A stretch of DNA of 64,000 nt from contig NC_079312.1 of NCBI RefSeq assembly GCF_029931775.1, positions 123,006,872 through 123,070,871 on the forward strand, given 5' to 3'. Source of the stretch: Euleptes europaea (taxonomy: Eukaryota > Chordata > Lepidosauria > Squamata > Sphaerodactylidae). Positions 21,301 through 28,900 of this stretch are shown piece after piece. How positions within the stretch are numbered: position 1 is the first letter of the stretch; every line of letters begins with the position of its first letter. A program made the position numbers and the translations under genes. Below the pieces are notes generated by a model. The model did no database searches. It worked only from the letters and a program-made list of their open reading frames with translations, and was not told the origin of the DNA.

Positions 21301-22684
21301 CTATTGAGTCTCAATCCAACTCATTCTGCATTTTGTGCAAACTGGGTTCCAGCTAGGGTTGTCAACTTCCAGGTTGAGCCTGGAGATCTCCCAGAATTAC
21401 AACTGATTTCTAGACTACAGCTATCAGTTCCCCTGGACAAAATGGCTGCTTTGGAGGGTGGACTCTACAGCATTATACCCCAATGAGGCCCCTCCCCTTC
21501 CCAAACCCTACCCATCCCAGGCTCCACCCCCAAATCTTCACCAATTTCCCAACCTGGAGTTGGCAACCCTAGTTCCTGCATACTATCAGCACCACTATAA
21601 AGTAAGAATACAAAATGACTCTTCTAAGAATGCAACTACAATTTATAGAGATGACAGAAATTATTTGGGCAACAACTCAACAAGATTGTAGCTTTTTTGT
21701 AGCAAATCCATGAATTAACTGACCACAGATGCACAACTGATGGGATTTTGAAACAGATTAGAATGATTACTCATGGAGCTGACATTTTGGCAGCTGCATG
21801 TTTTCAGATATAGCTGCATTATATGCCACCAGATTAATGACTTAAGCAGTACACTTTGTACCTTGAGAAATGTCATTTGCTGCATAAGGAATCATAGTAC
21901 TAGGCAATATGTGAAAAAAGTTCTGGTCTGTTTCAGTAGCCTGATATCCAAATAAGTTACCAGATCACAAGACACTGTTGTGAATGCCAGTGTGCTACAG
22001 AGTATTTCTGAATCCATAGTTTAATCTTGATATTGGCAAGGAACAAAGATAATAGTTTATAGTACTCTCTTGAATCTTAAAACAGAGCAAAGTCCTTGAA
22101 AGGGTGTGAAGAAAGAGCAAGTTCCGGGTCCAGTCCTCTTAGAGTCAGTCTGTTTTAGATTTAACACCAGGAAACAAACTTTCCCAGAGTTGCCAACTCC
22201 ATGTCAAAAGAAAATCTATTTTTTGAGTGTGATTCCCCCCCTTTTCTATTGAGTATATGAAAACCACAGCATATCAATCTGTGCAACATTCTGGGATTTT
22301 TTCTTTAAAAAGTTAAAAACTCGAGTTGGCCTTGCCCTCTCAGCATAAATTCAGCTAACAATCCCATCCTTAAAAATGAGTTATGCTGTAGAAAGGAGAC
22401 ACAAAGCACTATTGGGCAGTATCAGGTACAGCACTGTTAAGTCCTTTCACACTAGTGGAACAAGACAAATAGATATTTCTTCTGTTTGAACTGATTACTT
22501 CTAAAATAGAGTCAAACCCTCTCTCTGAACCAAACAAAAATCAAGAGTTTCGACTCTCTGATTACGCATTCTAAATCTAAGTTACCTCTGCTAGGTATGA
22601 GACCTTTGGTGGAGCTCCCTTAAGATCCAAGTGCACCAGATGTAGTTCAAATGGAGAAGAACCCCTCACTCGGTTTTCTTCCAT
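5453..22684 (-). CDS. HEXD: HEXD, hexosaminidase D, complete coding region in 12 exons
   Basis: The coding exons, 5' to 3' on the - strand, are 22586-22684, 20723-20832, 19539-19626, 18440-18604, 17396-17579, 15393-15464, 12765-12960, 12094-12176, 11377-11455, 10142-10243, 7596-7685 and 5453-5621. All junctions are AG/GT and the phases chain exactly, giving 1437 nt (478 codons plus TAG). HEXD is a GH20 enzyme that removes terminal beta-N-acetylgalactosamine or glucosamine; the human protein (~486 residues) has no signal peptide and is described as nucleo-cytoplasmic. Visible landmarks are [17 protein letters not shown] near the start, [12 protein letters not shown] in exon 2, [12 protein letters not shown] in exon 3, the GH20 catalytic motif HIGCDE at residues 149-154 (Asp153-Glu154), [17 protein letters not shown] after it, [22 protein letters not shown] and [11 protein letters not shown]. 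The start is the Met with a GAAACATGG context just inside an acceptor, aligning with the short human N-terminus. HEXD is head to head with OGFOD3, as in human. No break was seen. Confidence 0.95.
6070..6520 (+). mobile_element. Decayed LINE fragment (possible 3' end of ORF2)
   Basis: Broken + strand reading shows [17 protein letters not shown] then a Cys-rich NERVCSCDH and later a 'CPNF'-like block. This spacing resembles the region after the RT domain of several LINE families (RGRY..R.C.C..E...H.L..CP). Stops interrupt it. The family is not resolved. Confidence 0.4.
7055..7300 (+). mobile_element. tRNA-derived SINE (GCCAGCGTGGTGTAGTGG head)
   Basis: The head has a pol III A box-like GTGTAGTGGTTAGGAG and B box-like GGTTCGATTCCCC, then TGAAGCCTGCTGGGTGACCT, CTCAG..CCACCT, a TG run, and a tail AAAAACCAACTCTTCTGCTG. 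Sister copies are at 31160-31411, 52989-53292 (+) and 29190-29465, 44150-44455, 61838-62105 (-). Confidence 0.85.
7596..7685 (-). CDS. HEXD: HEXD coding exon 11
   Basis: CTTCAG acceptor, then [21 protein letters not shown], matching human [18 protein letters not shown]. Donor AAG/GTAACT. Confidence 0.94.
7932..8258. mobile_element. Non-autonomous hAT-like element (GGGGTCCCCAAC ends)
   Basis: Inverted ends are CGGGGTCCCCAAC on the left and the complement of CAGGGGTCCCCAACCTTTC on the right. The interior has CCTTGGCACCCACCAAATG. The flanking 8 bp (TACTTGAA and TATTAGAG) match only partly, as expected of an old hAT target duplication. A related fragment is at about 59196-59380. Confidence 0.6.
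9270..9312. repeat. (TG)n(AG)n microsatellite
   Basis: Uninterrupted TG dinucleotides pass into AG dinucleotides inside the composite hAT element. Confidence 0.9.
9335..9515. mobile_element. Palindromic MITE of the GGCCATT(A/T)AT TIR family
   Basis: Two long inverted arms (CATGCATGGGATGTTTTGCC outward, and the inner block GATGCACATTTTCCCCATC) meet at a short spacer near 9415-9440. The ends are GACCATTCATGCATG and the complement of GGCCATTTATGCATAGG. A 3-bp direct repeat TCT flanks it (9332-9334, 9516-9518). Related copies are at 53933-54987, 55414-55815 and 58793-58947. Confidence 0.75.
9778..9987 (+). mobile_element. TAGGGTTGCC-type MITE
   Basis: It reads TTGTTGCCAATCTCCAGGTA, CAGTTCCCCTGGAGAAAATGG and ends ACTTGGCAACCCTAG. 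The same order occurs in the copies at 21353-21572 and 23404-23600. Confidence 0.75.
10142..10243 (-). CDS. HEXD: HEXD coding exon 10
   Basis: Acceptor [28 protein letters not shown] then [11 protein letters not shown], matching human SFPGSNILALVTQVSLHLRS. Donor CAG/GTACGG. Confidence 0.94.
10244..11376 (-). other. HEXD intron 9
   Basis: AT-rich intron with a short TG/AG run near 10595-10620. No repeat or exon was recognised. Confidence 0.6.
11377..11455 (-). CDS. HEXD: HEXD coding exon 9
   Basis: Reads [20 protein letters not shown], matching human [21 protein letters not shown]. Acceptor GTCAAG, donor GAG/GTAAAA. No ATG lies in the exon, so a simple ORF search misses it. Confidence 0.93.
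11456..12093 (-). other. HEXD intron 8
   Basis: Nothing recognised apart from a short stretch (about 11890-11960) that may be an old SINE remnant. Confidence 0.5.
12094..12176 (-). CDS. HEXD: HEXD coding exon 8
   Basis: Reads [19 protein letters not shown], matching human [19 protein letters not shown]. Acceptor CTCTAG, donor ACG/GTATAG. Confidence 0.94.
12765..12960 (-). CDS. HEXD: HEXD coding exon 7
   Basis: Reads [20 protein letters not shown] then KGATG and ends [11 protein letters not shown], matching human ([26 protein letters not shown]). The acceptor is preceded by a CT/AG-rich tract. Donor AAAG/GTAAT. Confidence 0.95.
13353..13564. mobile_element. PIF/Harbinger-like MITE, 212 bp, TTA target duplication
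   Basis: The arms are GGGGGTTACCGCACTTGTAT and the complement of GGGGGTTACTGCACTTTGTA, continuing inverted through CCCAGCGATGTATTAAGAG. TTA flanks both ends (13350-13352 and 13565-13567). A 3-bp TWA duplication with G-starting TIRs is characteristic of PIF/Harbinger. Confidence 0.8.
13619..13760 (+). mobile_element. tRNA-derived SINE fragment (CTATAGTGGTTAGAG head)
   Basis: Reads GCCAGTGTGCTATAGTGG, CCAGATCCCCACTCCGCCA, GAAGCTCACTGGGTGACCT and a CAGGGTTGTTG tail. Related copies are at 43999-44150 (+), 15785-16016 and 39845-40067 (-). It is cut by the hAT insertion at 13780. Confidence 0.7.
13780..14157. mobile_element. Non-autonomous hAT element with perfect 8-bp duplication
   Basis: The right end read inward is CAGGGCCGGATCTTGGG, a typical hAT terminus; the left end CGGGCACGGAGCTGGG is its diverged partner. 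GTTATAAC is directly repeated at 13772-13779 and 14158-14165. The 378-bp GC-rich body explains the overlapping open frames on both strands. Confidence 0.8.
14280..14578. mobile_element. Harbinger-like MITE, 299 bp, TAA target duplication
   Basis: The ends G(A/G)GCCAAACTTGACG are inverted and continue to a shared inner block AGTGGTTTAA-(A/G)CATG. TAA flanks both sides (14277-14279, 14579-14581). The interior is also roughly palindromic (CAGGCTGAAGTGCTCT versus AGAGCACCTCAGCCTG). Confidence 0.75.
15393..15464 (-). CDS. HEXD: HEXD coding exon 6
   Basis: Reads [20 protein letters not shown], matching human [20 protein letters not shown]. Acceptor TTTCCAG, donor AAAG/GTTGGT. Confidence 0.95.
15785..16016 (-). 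mobile_element. tRNA-derived SINE (Sauria-like body)
   Basis: The + strand reads TTTTACTCTGCCCTTCCTCC, CCATTTTATCCTCACA, CCCTGTGAGGTAGGT, GGATTTGAACCTGGGTTTCT and CTAGTCCAACACTTTAACTA, the complement of the SINE with a tRNA-like head. Confidence 0.7.
16660..17183. mobile_element. GC-rich TIR element inserted into another repeat
   Basis: The ends are CAGCACATTCCTGA and the complement of CCGTGCATTCCTGA. On the left the host repeat reads GATCTCTAA; on the right it resumes TTAGGTGCTACTGGACTC. A contiguous repeat would read CTCTAAGGTGCTACT, so a TAA/TTA 3-bp duplication is plausible. The superfamily is uncertain (Harbinger-like if the duplication is real). Confidence 0.6.
17396..17579 (-). CDS. 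HEXD: HEXD coding exon 5
   Basis: Starts directly after the catalytic Glu with [17 protein letters not shown], then [13 protein letters not shown] and VVWDDMLRG, matching human. Acceptor CTCCAG, donor AAAG/GTACGT. Confidence 0.95.
17580..18439 (-). other. HEXD intron 4
   Basis: AT-rich, with no repeat or RNA gene recognised. Confidence 0.55.
18440..18604 (-). CDS. HEXD: HEXD coding exon 4 (catalytic motif)
   Basis: Reads [20 protein letters not shown] and ends [10 protein letters not shown]. The Asp-Glu pair at the very end is the GH20 substrate-assisted catalytic pair, so the splice junction falls right after the acid/base Glu. Acceptor CTGCAG, donor GAG/GTATAG. Confidence 0.95.
18605..19538 (-). 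other. HEXD intron 3
   Basis: No repeats or exons were recognised; the small open frames here have no similarity I know. Confidence 0.55.
19539..19626 (-). CDS. HEXD: HEXD coding exon 3
   Basis: Reads [20 protein letters not shown] and ends LVQTFGHME, matching human [14 protein letters not shown]. Acceptor TTCTAG, donor GAG/GTGAGT. Confidence 0.94.
19802..20101 (-). mobile_element. tRNA-derived SINE (GTGGCGCAGAGTGG head)
   Basis: Reverse copy. The + strand begins GGTAAAGGTCCCTTGTGCAA, has GGGTCATTCCTGACC, CCTTCCCCAGTCATCTCCCC, GGATGGAAGGCTGAGTCAAC and ends at the complement of the tRNA-like head near CTCTGCGCCAC. Sister copies: 32640-32897 and 42026-42321 (+), 34494-34793 and 45746-46043 (-). 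Confidence 0.85.
20723..20832 (-). CDS. HEXD: HEXD coding exon 2
   Basis: Reads [20 protein letters not shown] then [13 protein letters not shown], matching human [25 protein letters not shown]. Acceptor CAACAG, donor ACAG/GTCAGA. Confidence 0.95.
20833..22585 (-). other. HEXD intron 1 of the coding region
   Basis: Contains one intact TAGGGTTGCC-type MITE (21353-21572); the rest is AT-rich without recognised features. Confidence 0.6.
21353..21572 (+). mobile_element. TAGGGTTGCC-type MITE, best-preserved copy
   Basis: It begins CTAGGGTTGTCAACTTCC and ends GAGTTGGCAACCCTAG, a clear inverted terminus. The interior has CTGGAGATCTCCCAGAATTA and GGACAAAATGGCTGCTTTGG. Copies are at 4253-4452 (-), 9778-9987 and 23404-23600. 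Confidence 0.85.
22586..22684 (-). CDS. HEXD: HEXD coding exon 1 (start codon)
   Basis: Encodes [20 protein letters not shown] and [13 protein letters not shown]; the human start is [28 protein letters not shown]. An acceptor ATCCTGCAG lies five bases before the ATG, so the exon probably starts at 22689 and an upstream non-coding exon supplies the 5' UTR. The frame stays open upstream to 22912 but is not conserved. Donor GAG/GTAACT. Confidence 0.92.
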
Positions 22685-22990
22685 GTTTCCTGCAGGATAA
22701 TGATAAGAGGCAAAACCAAGTGTAATACCTGGAGCAGGAGCAAAATTACAGATAAGCTCATTTTGACACATTGGCTGCCTTTCCAAATGCAGGTGGCACA
22801 GTGAAGAGGATGTATGGGACTGGGATGGAGGGGTTGAGAAGTGAAATTCTGCAGTCTTGCACCTTGATCCAAAAACTTCCACAGATGTCAACAGCACTTC
22901 AATGCAGAACACCTAGATTTTAGACCTAGAGAATTGTACAGCTGAGTCTTAAGCCCTGTGCTGCCCTAATAGTAGAGATCTCTGTATGTA

Positions 22991-23205
22991 AAGTGCCGAC
23001 AAGTCACATCTGACTTATGGCAACCCAGTAGGGTTTTCAAGGCAAGAGGCTAACAGAGGTGGTTTGCCGTTGCCTTCCTCTGCATAGTGACCCTGGAAAT
23101 CCTTGATGGTCCCCCATCCAAGCACTAGTCAGACCGACCCTGCTTAGCTTCTCAGATCAGGCTAGCTTGGGTCATCCAAATCAGGGCAATAGCAGAGATC
23201 AACCA
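22991..23205 (-). mobile_element. 5S rRNA-derived SINE with Sauria-type tail
   Basis: Reverse copy: the + strand runs AAAGTGCCGACAAGTCACAT, GGCTAACAGAGGTGGTTTGC, CCCATCCAAGCACTAG, GACCCTGCTTAGCTTC. The complement of the last two blocks matches the 5S rRNA internal region (GAAGCTAAGCAGGGTC.., TTGGATGGG). Confidence 0.8.
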
Positions 23206-23403
23206 CACCTAAATTAATTGTACTTAGTCATCAATAATGAATGTTATTTTGGAGAGATTTTTTTTAATGGGGAAATTGACACAGGCAGTAAGGTTCATGA
23301 ACGGCGCTGCGGCTGACAGATACTGGGACTTTAAGACTTCCTTGGGAGGAAGCCTGCCCAGTTTTCGAGCCTTAACATTGCAAGATGAAAACACATACCG
23401 TTA

Positions 23404-23600
23404 CTAGGGTTGCCAGCCTCCAGGTGGTAGCTGGAGATCTCCCACAGAGATCAGTTCACCTGGAGAAAATAGCTGCTTTGGAAGGTGGACTCTATGGCAG
23501 TATACACCATTGAAGTCCCTCCCCTCTCCGAACTCCACCTTCCCTAGGCTCGACCCCACATATCTCCAGGTCTTTCCCAATTTGGAGCTGGCAACCCTAA
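23404..23600 (+). mobile_element. TAGGGTTGCC-type MITE
   Basis: It starts CTAGGGTTGCCAGCCTCCAG and ends GAGCTGGCAACCCTAA, with the family's interior. Confidence 0.85.
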
Positions 23601-23654
23601 CCATTACTGATTTCTAATCTTGGGTTTCTTTTTTTGTCGAGTGGCATTTGCCCA

Positions 23655-23836
23655 TTCAGTGTCCCAACAATTGGGCTCCTGTTGCATTCAGACACCTCAT
23701 ACCAGGAAGAGGTGCTGCTGCAGCCGTCTTGTTTGGGGGCTTCCAAGAGGCACCTGGTTGGCCACTGTGTGAACAGACTGCTGGACTTGATGGGCCTTGG
23801 TCTGATCCAGCAGGGCCTGTCTTATGTTCTTATGAG
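23655..23836 (+). mobile_element. CR1-like LINE 3' end
   Basis: Reads GGCACCTGGTTGGCCACTGT, GACTGCTGGACTTGATGGGC and TGATCCAGCAGGGC, ending TCTTATGTTCTTATG, a degenerate octamer tail as in CR1 LINEs. The last ~100 bp recur at 47485-47587. Confidence 0.65.
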
Positions 23837-23986
23837 GAGACTGAGAAGTCTCCCCCAGTTCCTCTGCCACAATCATGGCCGTGAACGAAGCACAAATTCA
23901 GGCTCTTCCGGAAGGCACTGCACACACACACACGGGACCCCTCTTCCCGGCAGAGATGGAAAATAATAACAATTATTGCTGTGTGT

Positions 23987-24300
23987 TTTATTATCTTTCT
24001 TACCCCGAGCCAGGTGGTAGGGCAGGCGGACAGGGCTCAGATCAGGCTGTTTTCCTTCTTTTACGCTAGGTCTCCTAGTGTGGTGGTCCCCACCGACTTC
24101 TCCTTGTGCAGGCTGAAAAGGTGAAGTACTTCGCTTCAGAAGATCAGGCGTAATCCTATTCATGTAACACAAGTATTTTATTTTGGTTTCCAATATAATT
24201 AAGAGTCAAAATAATCAAAGCAGTATAAAACTTCAAATGATGTTGACCAGGGAGATTTCCCCCCCCCCCCGTTTCCTTGGAAGGACTGGTGCAGAAACCA
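23987..24300 (+). repeat. Direct duplication, copy 1 (upstream of OGFOD3 exon 1)
   Basis: About 310 bp matches 27331-27638 at roughly 98% over its core, differing by about five substitutions and one indel from the CCCCGAGCCAGG block to GACCAGGGAGAT. The two copies are 3.34 kb apart and bracket the CpG island and OGFOD3 exon 1. Confidence 0.85.
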
Positions 24301-24429
24301 CAACGACGTGTTGCCTCTGGAACACAAATCACTCCAGCCTCAACATCTACTTGAGACCCGCGTGTTGCATGCCATTGCCGTTAAGACCCGCGTGTTGCAC
24401 CCCCGCTTTTGCAGGCCATTGCCAGGGTT

Positions 24430-24960
24430 CCTTTAGACTGCCCACCTGCCCCTTTCGCACCGCGCCTGCGCGCCTCCCTTCCTCTCCGCCGCAGCCTCCG
24501 GCGAGCGGCCCTGCCCCTGCCTCCCAGCTCGCTTTCTCCGGCATCGGTTGCTCCTGCCTGACGCTTCCCTCAGCCGCTTCCGCTTCGGGGGGCGTCAACG
24601 CTGATTGGCCGCGAGGGCCCTCGCCCAATCCCGCGCGCGCGCCGCGGGACGCCCGGCCGCGTCGCCTCGGTGCCGGCCGGCCTACGCGATGGCTCCTCAG
24701 CGCCGGGCCGGGGCTCGGGCTACGGAGAGCGGCGGGGCCGGCGCGGGGGCGCGGGCGGAGGAGCGCCGACGCCTGAGCAGGTACCCTCGGGGCGGGGGGC
24801 GGGGGGCGGGGGGGCAGCGGTCACGCTCCGCCTGCAGGGCGAGTAGGCCAGGGGCTCTCTGGCTGCGCGGCAGTGATGCGCACAGGGGTCAGACGGCCCC
24901 ATTGGTCTCGATGGGGTGGCTTTACTTAGGAGCAGAGCCCGCGCAGCATCGGGTCGCTTG
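24430..24960. promoter_or_regulatory. CpG-rich putative bidirectional promoter of HEXD and OGFOD3
   Basis: A dense CpG stretch surrounds the OGFOD3 start. Two CCAAT boxes in opposite orientation sit 16 bp apart: ATTGG at 24604-24608 (CCAAT on -) and CCAAT at 24625-24629 (+). No TATA box was seen. GC-box-like GGGGCGGGG runs follow exon 1 (about 24790-24815). HEXD transcribes leftward and OGFOD3 rightward, so one shared promoter is the simplest reading. The HEXD non-coding first exon probably lies between about 24.3 and 24.6 kb; its exact place is not visible. Confidence 0.7.
24689..24780 (+). CDS. OGFOD3: OGFOD3 coding exon 1
   Basis: Starts MAPQRRAGARATESGGAGAG; human starts MAPQRRAATKAPEGNGAAER. 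The ATG has a GCG-ATGG context in the CpG island. Donor CAG/GTACCC. Confidence 0.9.
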
Positions 24961-25289
24961 AGGGCCTTTCTGACCCCCAATCATGTAAGAAGGCCTCGTT
25001 GGACTCAATGGGATTACCTTGTGTGTGTGTGTGTAAAGTGCCTTCAAGTCGCAGCCGACTTATGGTGACCCTTTTTTGGGGTTTTCATGGTAAGAGACTA
25101 ACAGAGGTGGTTTGCCAGTGCCTTCCTCTGCACAGCAACCCTGGACTTCCTTGGTGGTCTCCCATCCAAATACTAACCAGGGCTGACCCTGCTTAGCTTC
25201 TGAGATCTGACCAGATCAGGCTAGCCTGGGTCATCCAGGTCAGGGCAACTACTGCTGAAGCAGGCAATTTATTGAATTTACAATCCTCA

Positions 25290-25320
<31 letters not shown>

Positions 25321-25582
25321 CTGTGTAAAGTGCCGTCAAGTCGCAGCCGACTTCTGGCGACCCCTTTTTGGGGGTTTTCATGGCAAGAGACTAACAGAGG
25401 TGGTTTGCCAGCGCCTTCCTCTGCACAGCAACCCTGGTATTCCTTGGTGGTCTCCCATCCAAATACTAACCAGGGCTGACCCTGCTTAGCTTCTGAGATC
25501 TGACCAGATCAGGCTAGCCTGGGTCATCCAGGTCAGGGCAACTACTGCTGAAGCAGGCAATTTATTGAATTTACAATCCTCA

Positions 25583-25613
<31 letters not shown>

Positions 25614-25875
25614 CTGTGTAAAGTGCCGTCAAGTCGCAGCCGACTTCTGGCGACCCCTTTTTGGGGGTTTTCATGGCAAGAGACTAACAGAGGTGGTTTG
25701 CCAGCGCCTTCCTCTGCACAGCAACCCTGGTATTCCTTGGTGGTCTCCCATCCAAATACTAACCAGGGCTGACCCTGCTTAGCTTCTGAGATCTGACCAG
25801 ATCAGGCTAGCCTGGGTCATCCAGGTCAGGGCAACTACTGCTGAAGCAGGCAATTTATTGAATTTACAATCCTCA

Positions 25876-25906
<31 letters not shown>

Positions 25907-28900
25907 CTGTGTAAAGTGCCGTCAAGTCGCAGCCGACTTCTGGCGACCCCTTTTTGGGGGTTTTCATGGCAAGAGACTAACAGAGGTGGTTTGCCAGCGC
26001 CTTCCTCTGCACAGCAACCCTGGTATTCCTTGGTGGTCTCCCATCCAAATACTAACCAGGGCTGACCCTGCTTAGCTTCTGAGATCTGACCAGATCAGGC
26101 TAGCCTGGGTCATCCAGGTCAGGGCAACTACTGCTGAAGCAGGCAATTTATTGAATTTACAATCCTCAATTGTGTGTGTGTGTGTGTGTGTGTAAAGTGC
26201 CATCAAGTCGCAGCCGACTTATGGCGACCCCTTTTGGGGGTTTTCATGGCAAGAGACTAACAGAGGTGGTTTGCCAGTGCCTTCCTCTGCACAGCAGCCC
26301 TGGTATTCCCTGGAGGTCTCCCATCCAAATACTAACCAGCGCTGACCCTGCTCAGCTTCTGAGATCTGACGAGATCAGGCTAGCCTGGGCCATCCAGGTC
26401 AGGGCGGGGATTACCTTACTTAGGAGCAAAGCCTGCACAACATCGGGTTGCTTGCATTTTATTATCTTTCTTACCCCAAATCATGTAAGAAGACCTCATT
26501 GGGCTCAATGGGATTACCGTGTGTGTGCGTGCGCGCGTGTGTGTGTGTGTAAAGTGCCTTCAAGTCGCAGCCGACGGGGTTTTCATGGCAAGAGACTAAC
26601 AGAGGTGGTTTGCCCATGCCTTCCTCTGCACAGCAACCCTGGCCTTCCTTGGTGGTCTCCCATCCAAAGACTAACCAGGGCTGACCCTGCTTAGTGTCAG
26701 CGAGGGCACCCAGTCGGGCCCCGGAGAAGCAAGCTCTGTGTTCCCCCTCCCCTCCCCGGTCTCGTGGGAAAGTCTCTTCAGTTTGGGAGGAAGGGGCAAA
26801 GGCCGGAGGCACTAATACTTCCACTTCAAAGCCTTCCTATTGTAAATCCACTATCTGTTCTCAAGGTGTCAATTCTGCCAGAAACCTGGCACCTCTAGAA
26901 GCTTGAAAGAACCCTGATGTTTTGCATTTCAGAGATTACGTGTAATCAATTCCAGTGTGTGTCCCCTATAAAGATAGCCTGTATTTTCCCCATCTGTATT
27001 CTGACCTTAAGTTTGTATAGACCTACTGACCCGTTTGCTTTCTTAATAAAACTTTAAACTCTGAAACTTCTGGAGTGAAGTTTAATATTGCTGAGATGCA
27101 ACGAGGTACTGAAGTCTGACACTTAGCTTCTGAGATCTGACGAGATCAGGCTAGCCTGGGCCATCCAGGTCAGGGTGGGGATTACCTTACTTAGGAGCAA
27201 AGCCTGCACAACATCGGGTTGCTTGTGTTTTATTATCTTTCTTACCCCGAGTCATGTAAGAAGACTCCATTGGACTCGATGGGATTACTTTATTTAGGCG
27301 CGAAGCCTGCGCAGCATTGGGTTGCATGTATTTTATTATCTTTCTTACCCCGAGCCAGGTGGTAGGGCAGGCGGACAGGGCTCAAATCAGGCTGTTTTCC
27401 TTCTTTTACGCTAGGTATCCTAGTGTGGTTGTCCCCACCGACTTCTCCTTATGCAGGCTGAAAAGGTGAAGTACTTCGCTTCAGAAGATCAGGCGTAATC
27501 CTATTCATGTAACACAAGTATTTTATTTTTGTTTCCAATATAATTAGAGTCAAAATAATCAAAGCAGTATAAAACTTCAAATGATGTTGACCAGGGAGAT
27601 TTTTTCCCCAATTACTTGGAAGGACTGGTGTAGAAATACAGACATTTGAGGTGGTTGGATTGGGCTAAACCACTTCAGGTTGTGGGTGAAGGATTAGGAT
27701 TTTCAGAGTGTGCCTCTGATAATGATTTCCCATAAATAAAAAAGCACAGTACGCAAAAGGCGAAAACCATTTTCCGCTGCTGTGTGGGTTTGTTTGCTTG
27801 CTGGAAACTTTTATTTGGGGCACCATTAAAATGTCTTTTGTCACCTGTAGTCTAAAGTCATCTAGCCTAGTCTGCCATCTCAGGATGTTGCCACCTCATT
27901 ACTGCTGTATGTCTATGCCAGGCCTGGGTTCAGTGGGACAAGTATGTGTCAGGGTCATTTTATATGGTTCCTTTTGATTAACGGGGTGTATCGAACCATG
28001 CACTTCCTCTGATGGAATGGCATTTCTGTGAATGGAAGATGAGTTAGCAATTTCTGCTGATTCCTGTCTCTCACAGCAGATCCTCATTTTGTCCTCTGTG
28101 CTGTTTTTGAGCATCTGCTGACCACCAGGAACAAAACCGGGGCGGGGGGAGGCTTATTTCACCATAGCAGAAGGATGAAATGGGAGAGGTCTGTGCTGCT
28201 GTGAAGCCTGCATATGGCTGGATACTTCCCAATGTTATTATTTTGCTTCTCAGTCAAAGATATTCTCTTAAAACTGGCTGCAAGCACAGAAGAGGGGTGA
28301 TTGGCTGCTGGCTGCCCTCCCTCTGCTTCCTCCTCAGTGGTAGCTGGGAACTGGGGGAAGGGGAGCTCTCAGTCAGAGCCAAATCTAGGCACAGGGGAGA
28401 GATATGTCTTGCTCTCCTTTCATATTATTATAATATGATATAATGCAGGAATGCTGTGCATTCTAACTGAATTTGTTCCATGTCTATCTGTGCAGGCTTT
28501 CAGTGTGGTGATGGGTAGGGCCATAGGGAATACGGTTTCTTCTTCCCACTGTAAGAAGGTTTTGACAGCTGGGTCAGTGTCTGCATTGGAAGTAATGCTG
28601 CGTTGAAAAACTTTGGGTTGCAGCATATGCAGTGTGTTAATATGTATGAGAGTACTTTACAAGTTTGTCTATGTTAGGTATTGCTGTGAATGCTCATTCT
28701 GGTATGGGTGTCCTGGGTTTGACATTTCTGTAACAAGCTGATCAGCGTTTGCAATTATTTGTGAGTTATTTTTTTTTTCCTTCACGGATGCTTGCTTGGT
28801 GTCTTCTGCCTACTAACCCTTGGTGTTGTCCCTCTGTCATGGGAAAACAGCCTGTGTACCTTTTTCACCAGCTGTATTATTTAGAGGGAATGGAGGTGGA

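Noticed and set aside
22685-22912. Longer HEXD N-terminus (76 extra codons)
   Set aside because: An acceptor lies five bases before the chosen ATG and the extension has no similarity to HEXD; human HEXD starts at the equivalent position.
24183-24776. 197-codon open frame across the CpG island
   Set aside because: Overlaps OGFOD3 exon 1 in another frame and reads through the promoter; GC bias explains it.
25020-26410. CRISPR-like array
   Set aside because: Repeats of 293 bp with SINE content and no short spacers, in vertebrate DNA.
25291-26694. Cys-Val-rich open frames of 60-174 codons
   Set aside because: They read (TG)n microsatellites and the 5S-derived SINE bodies.
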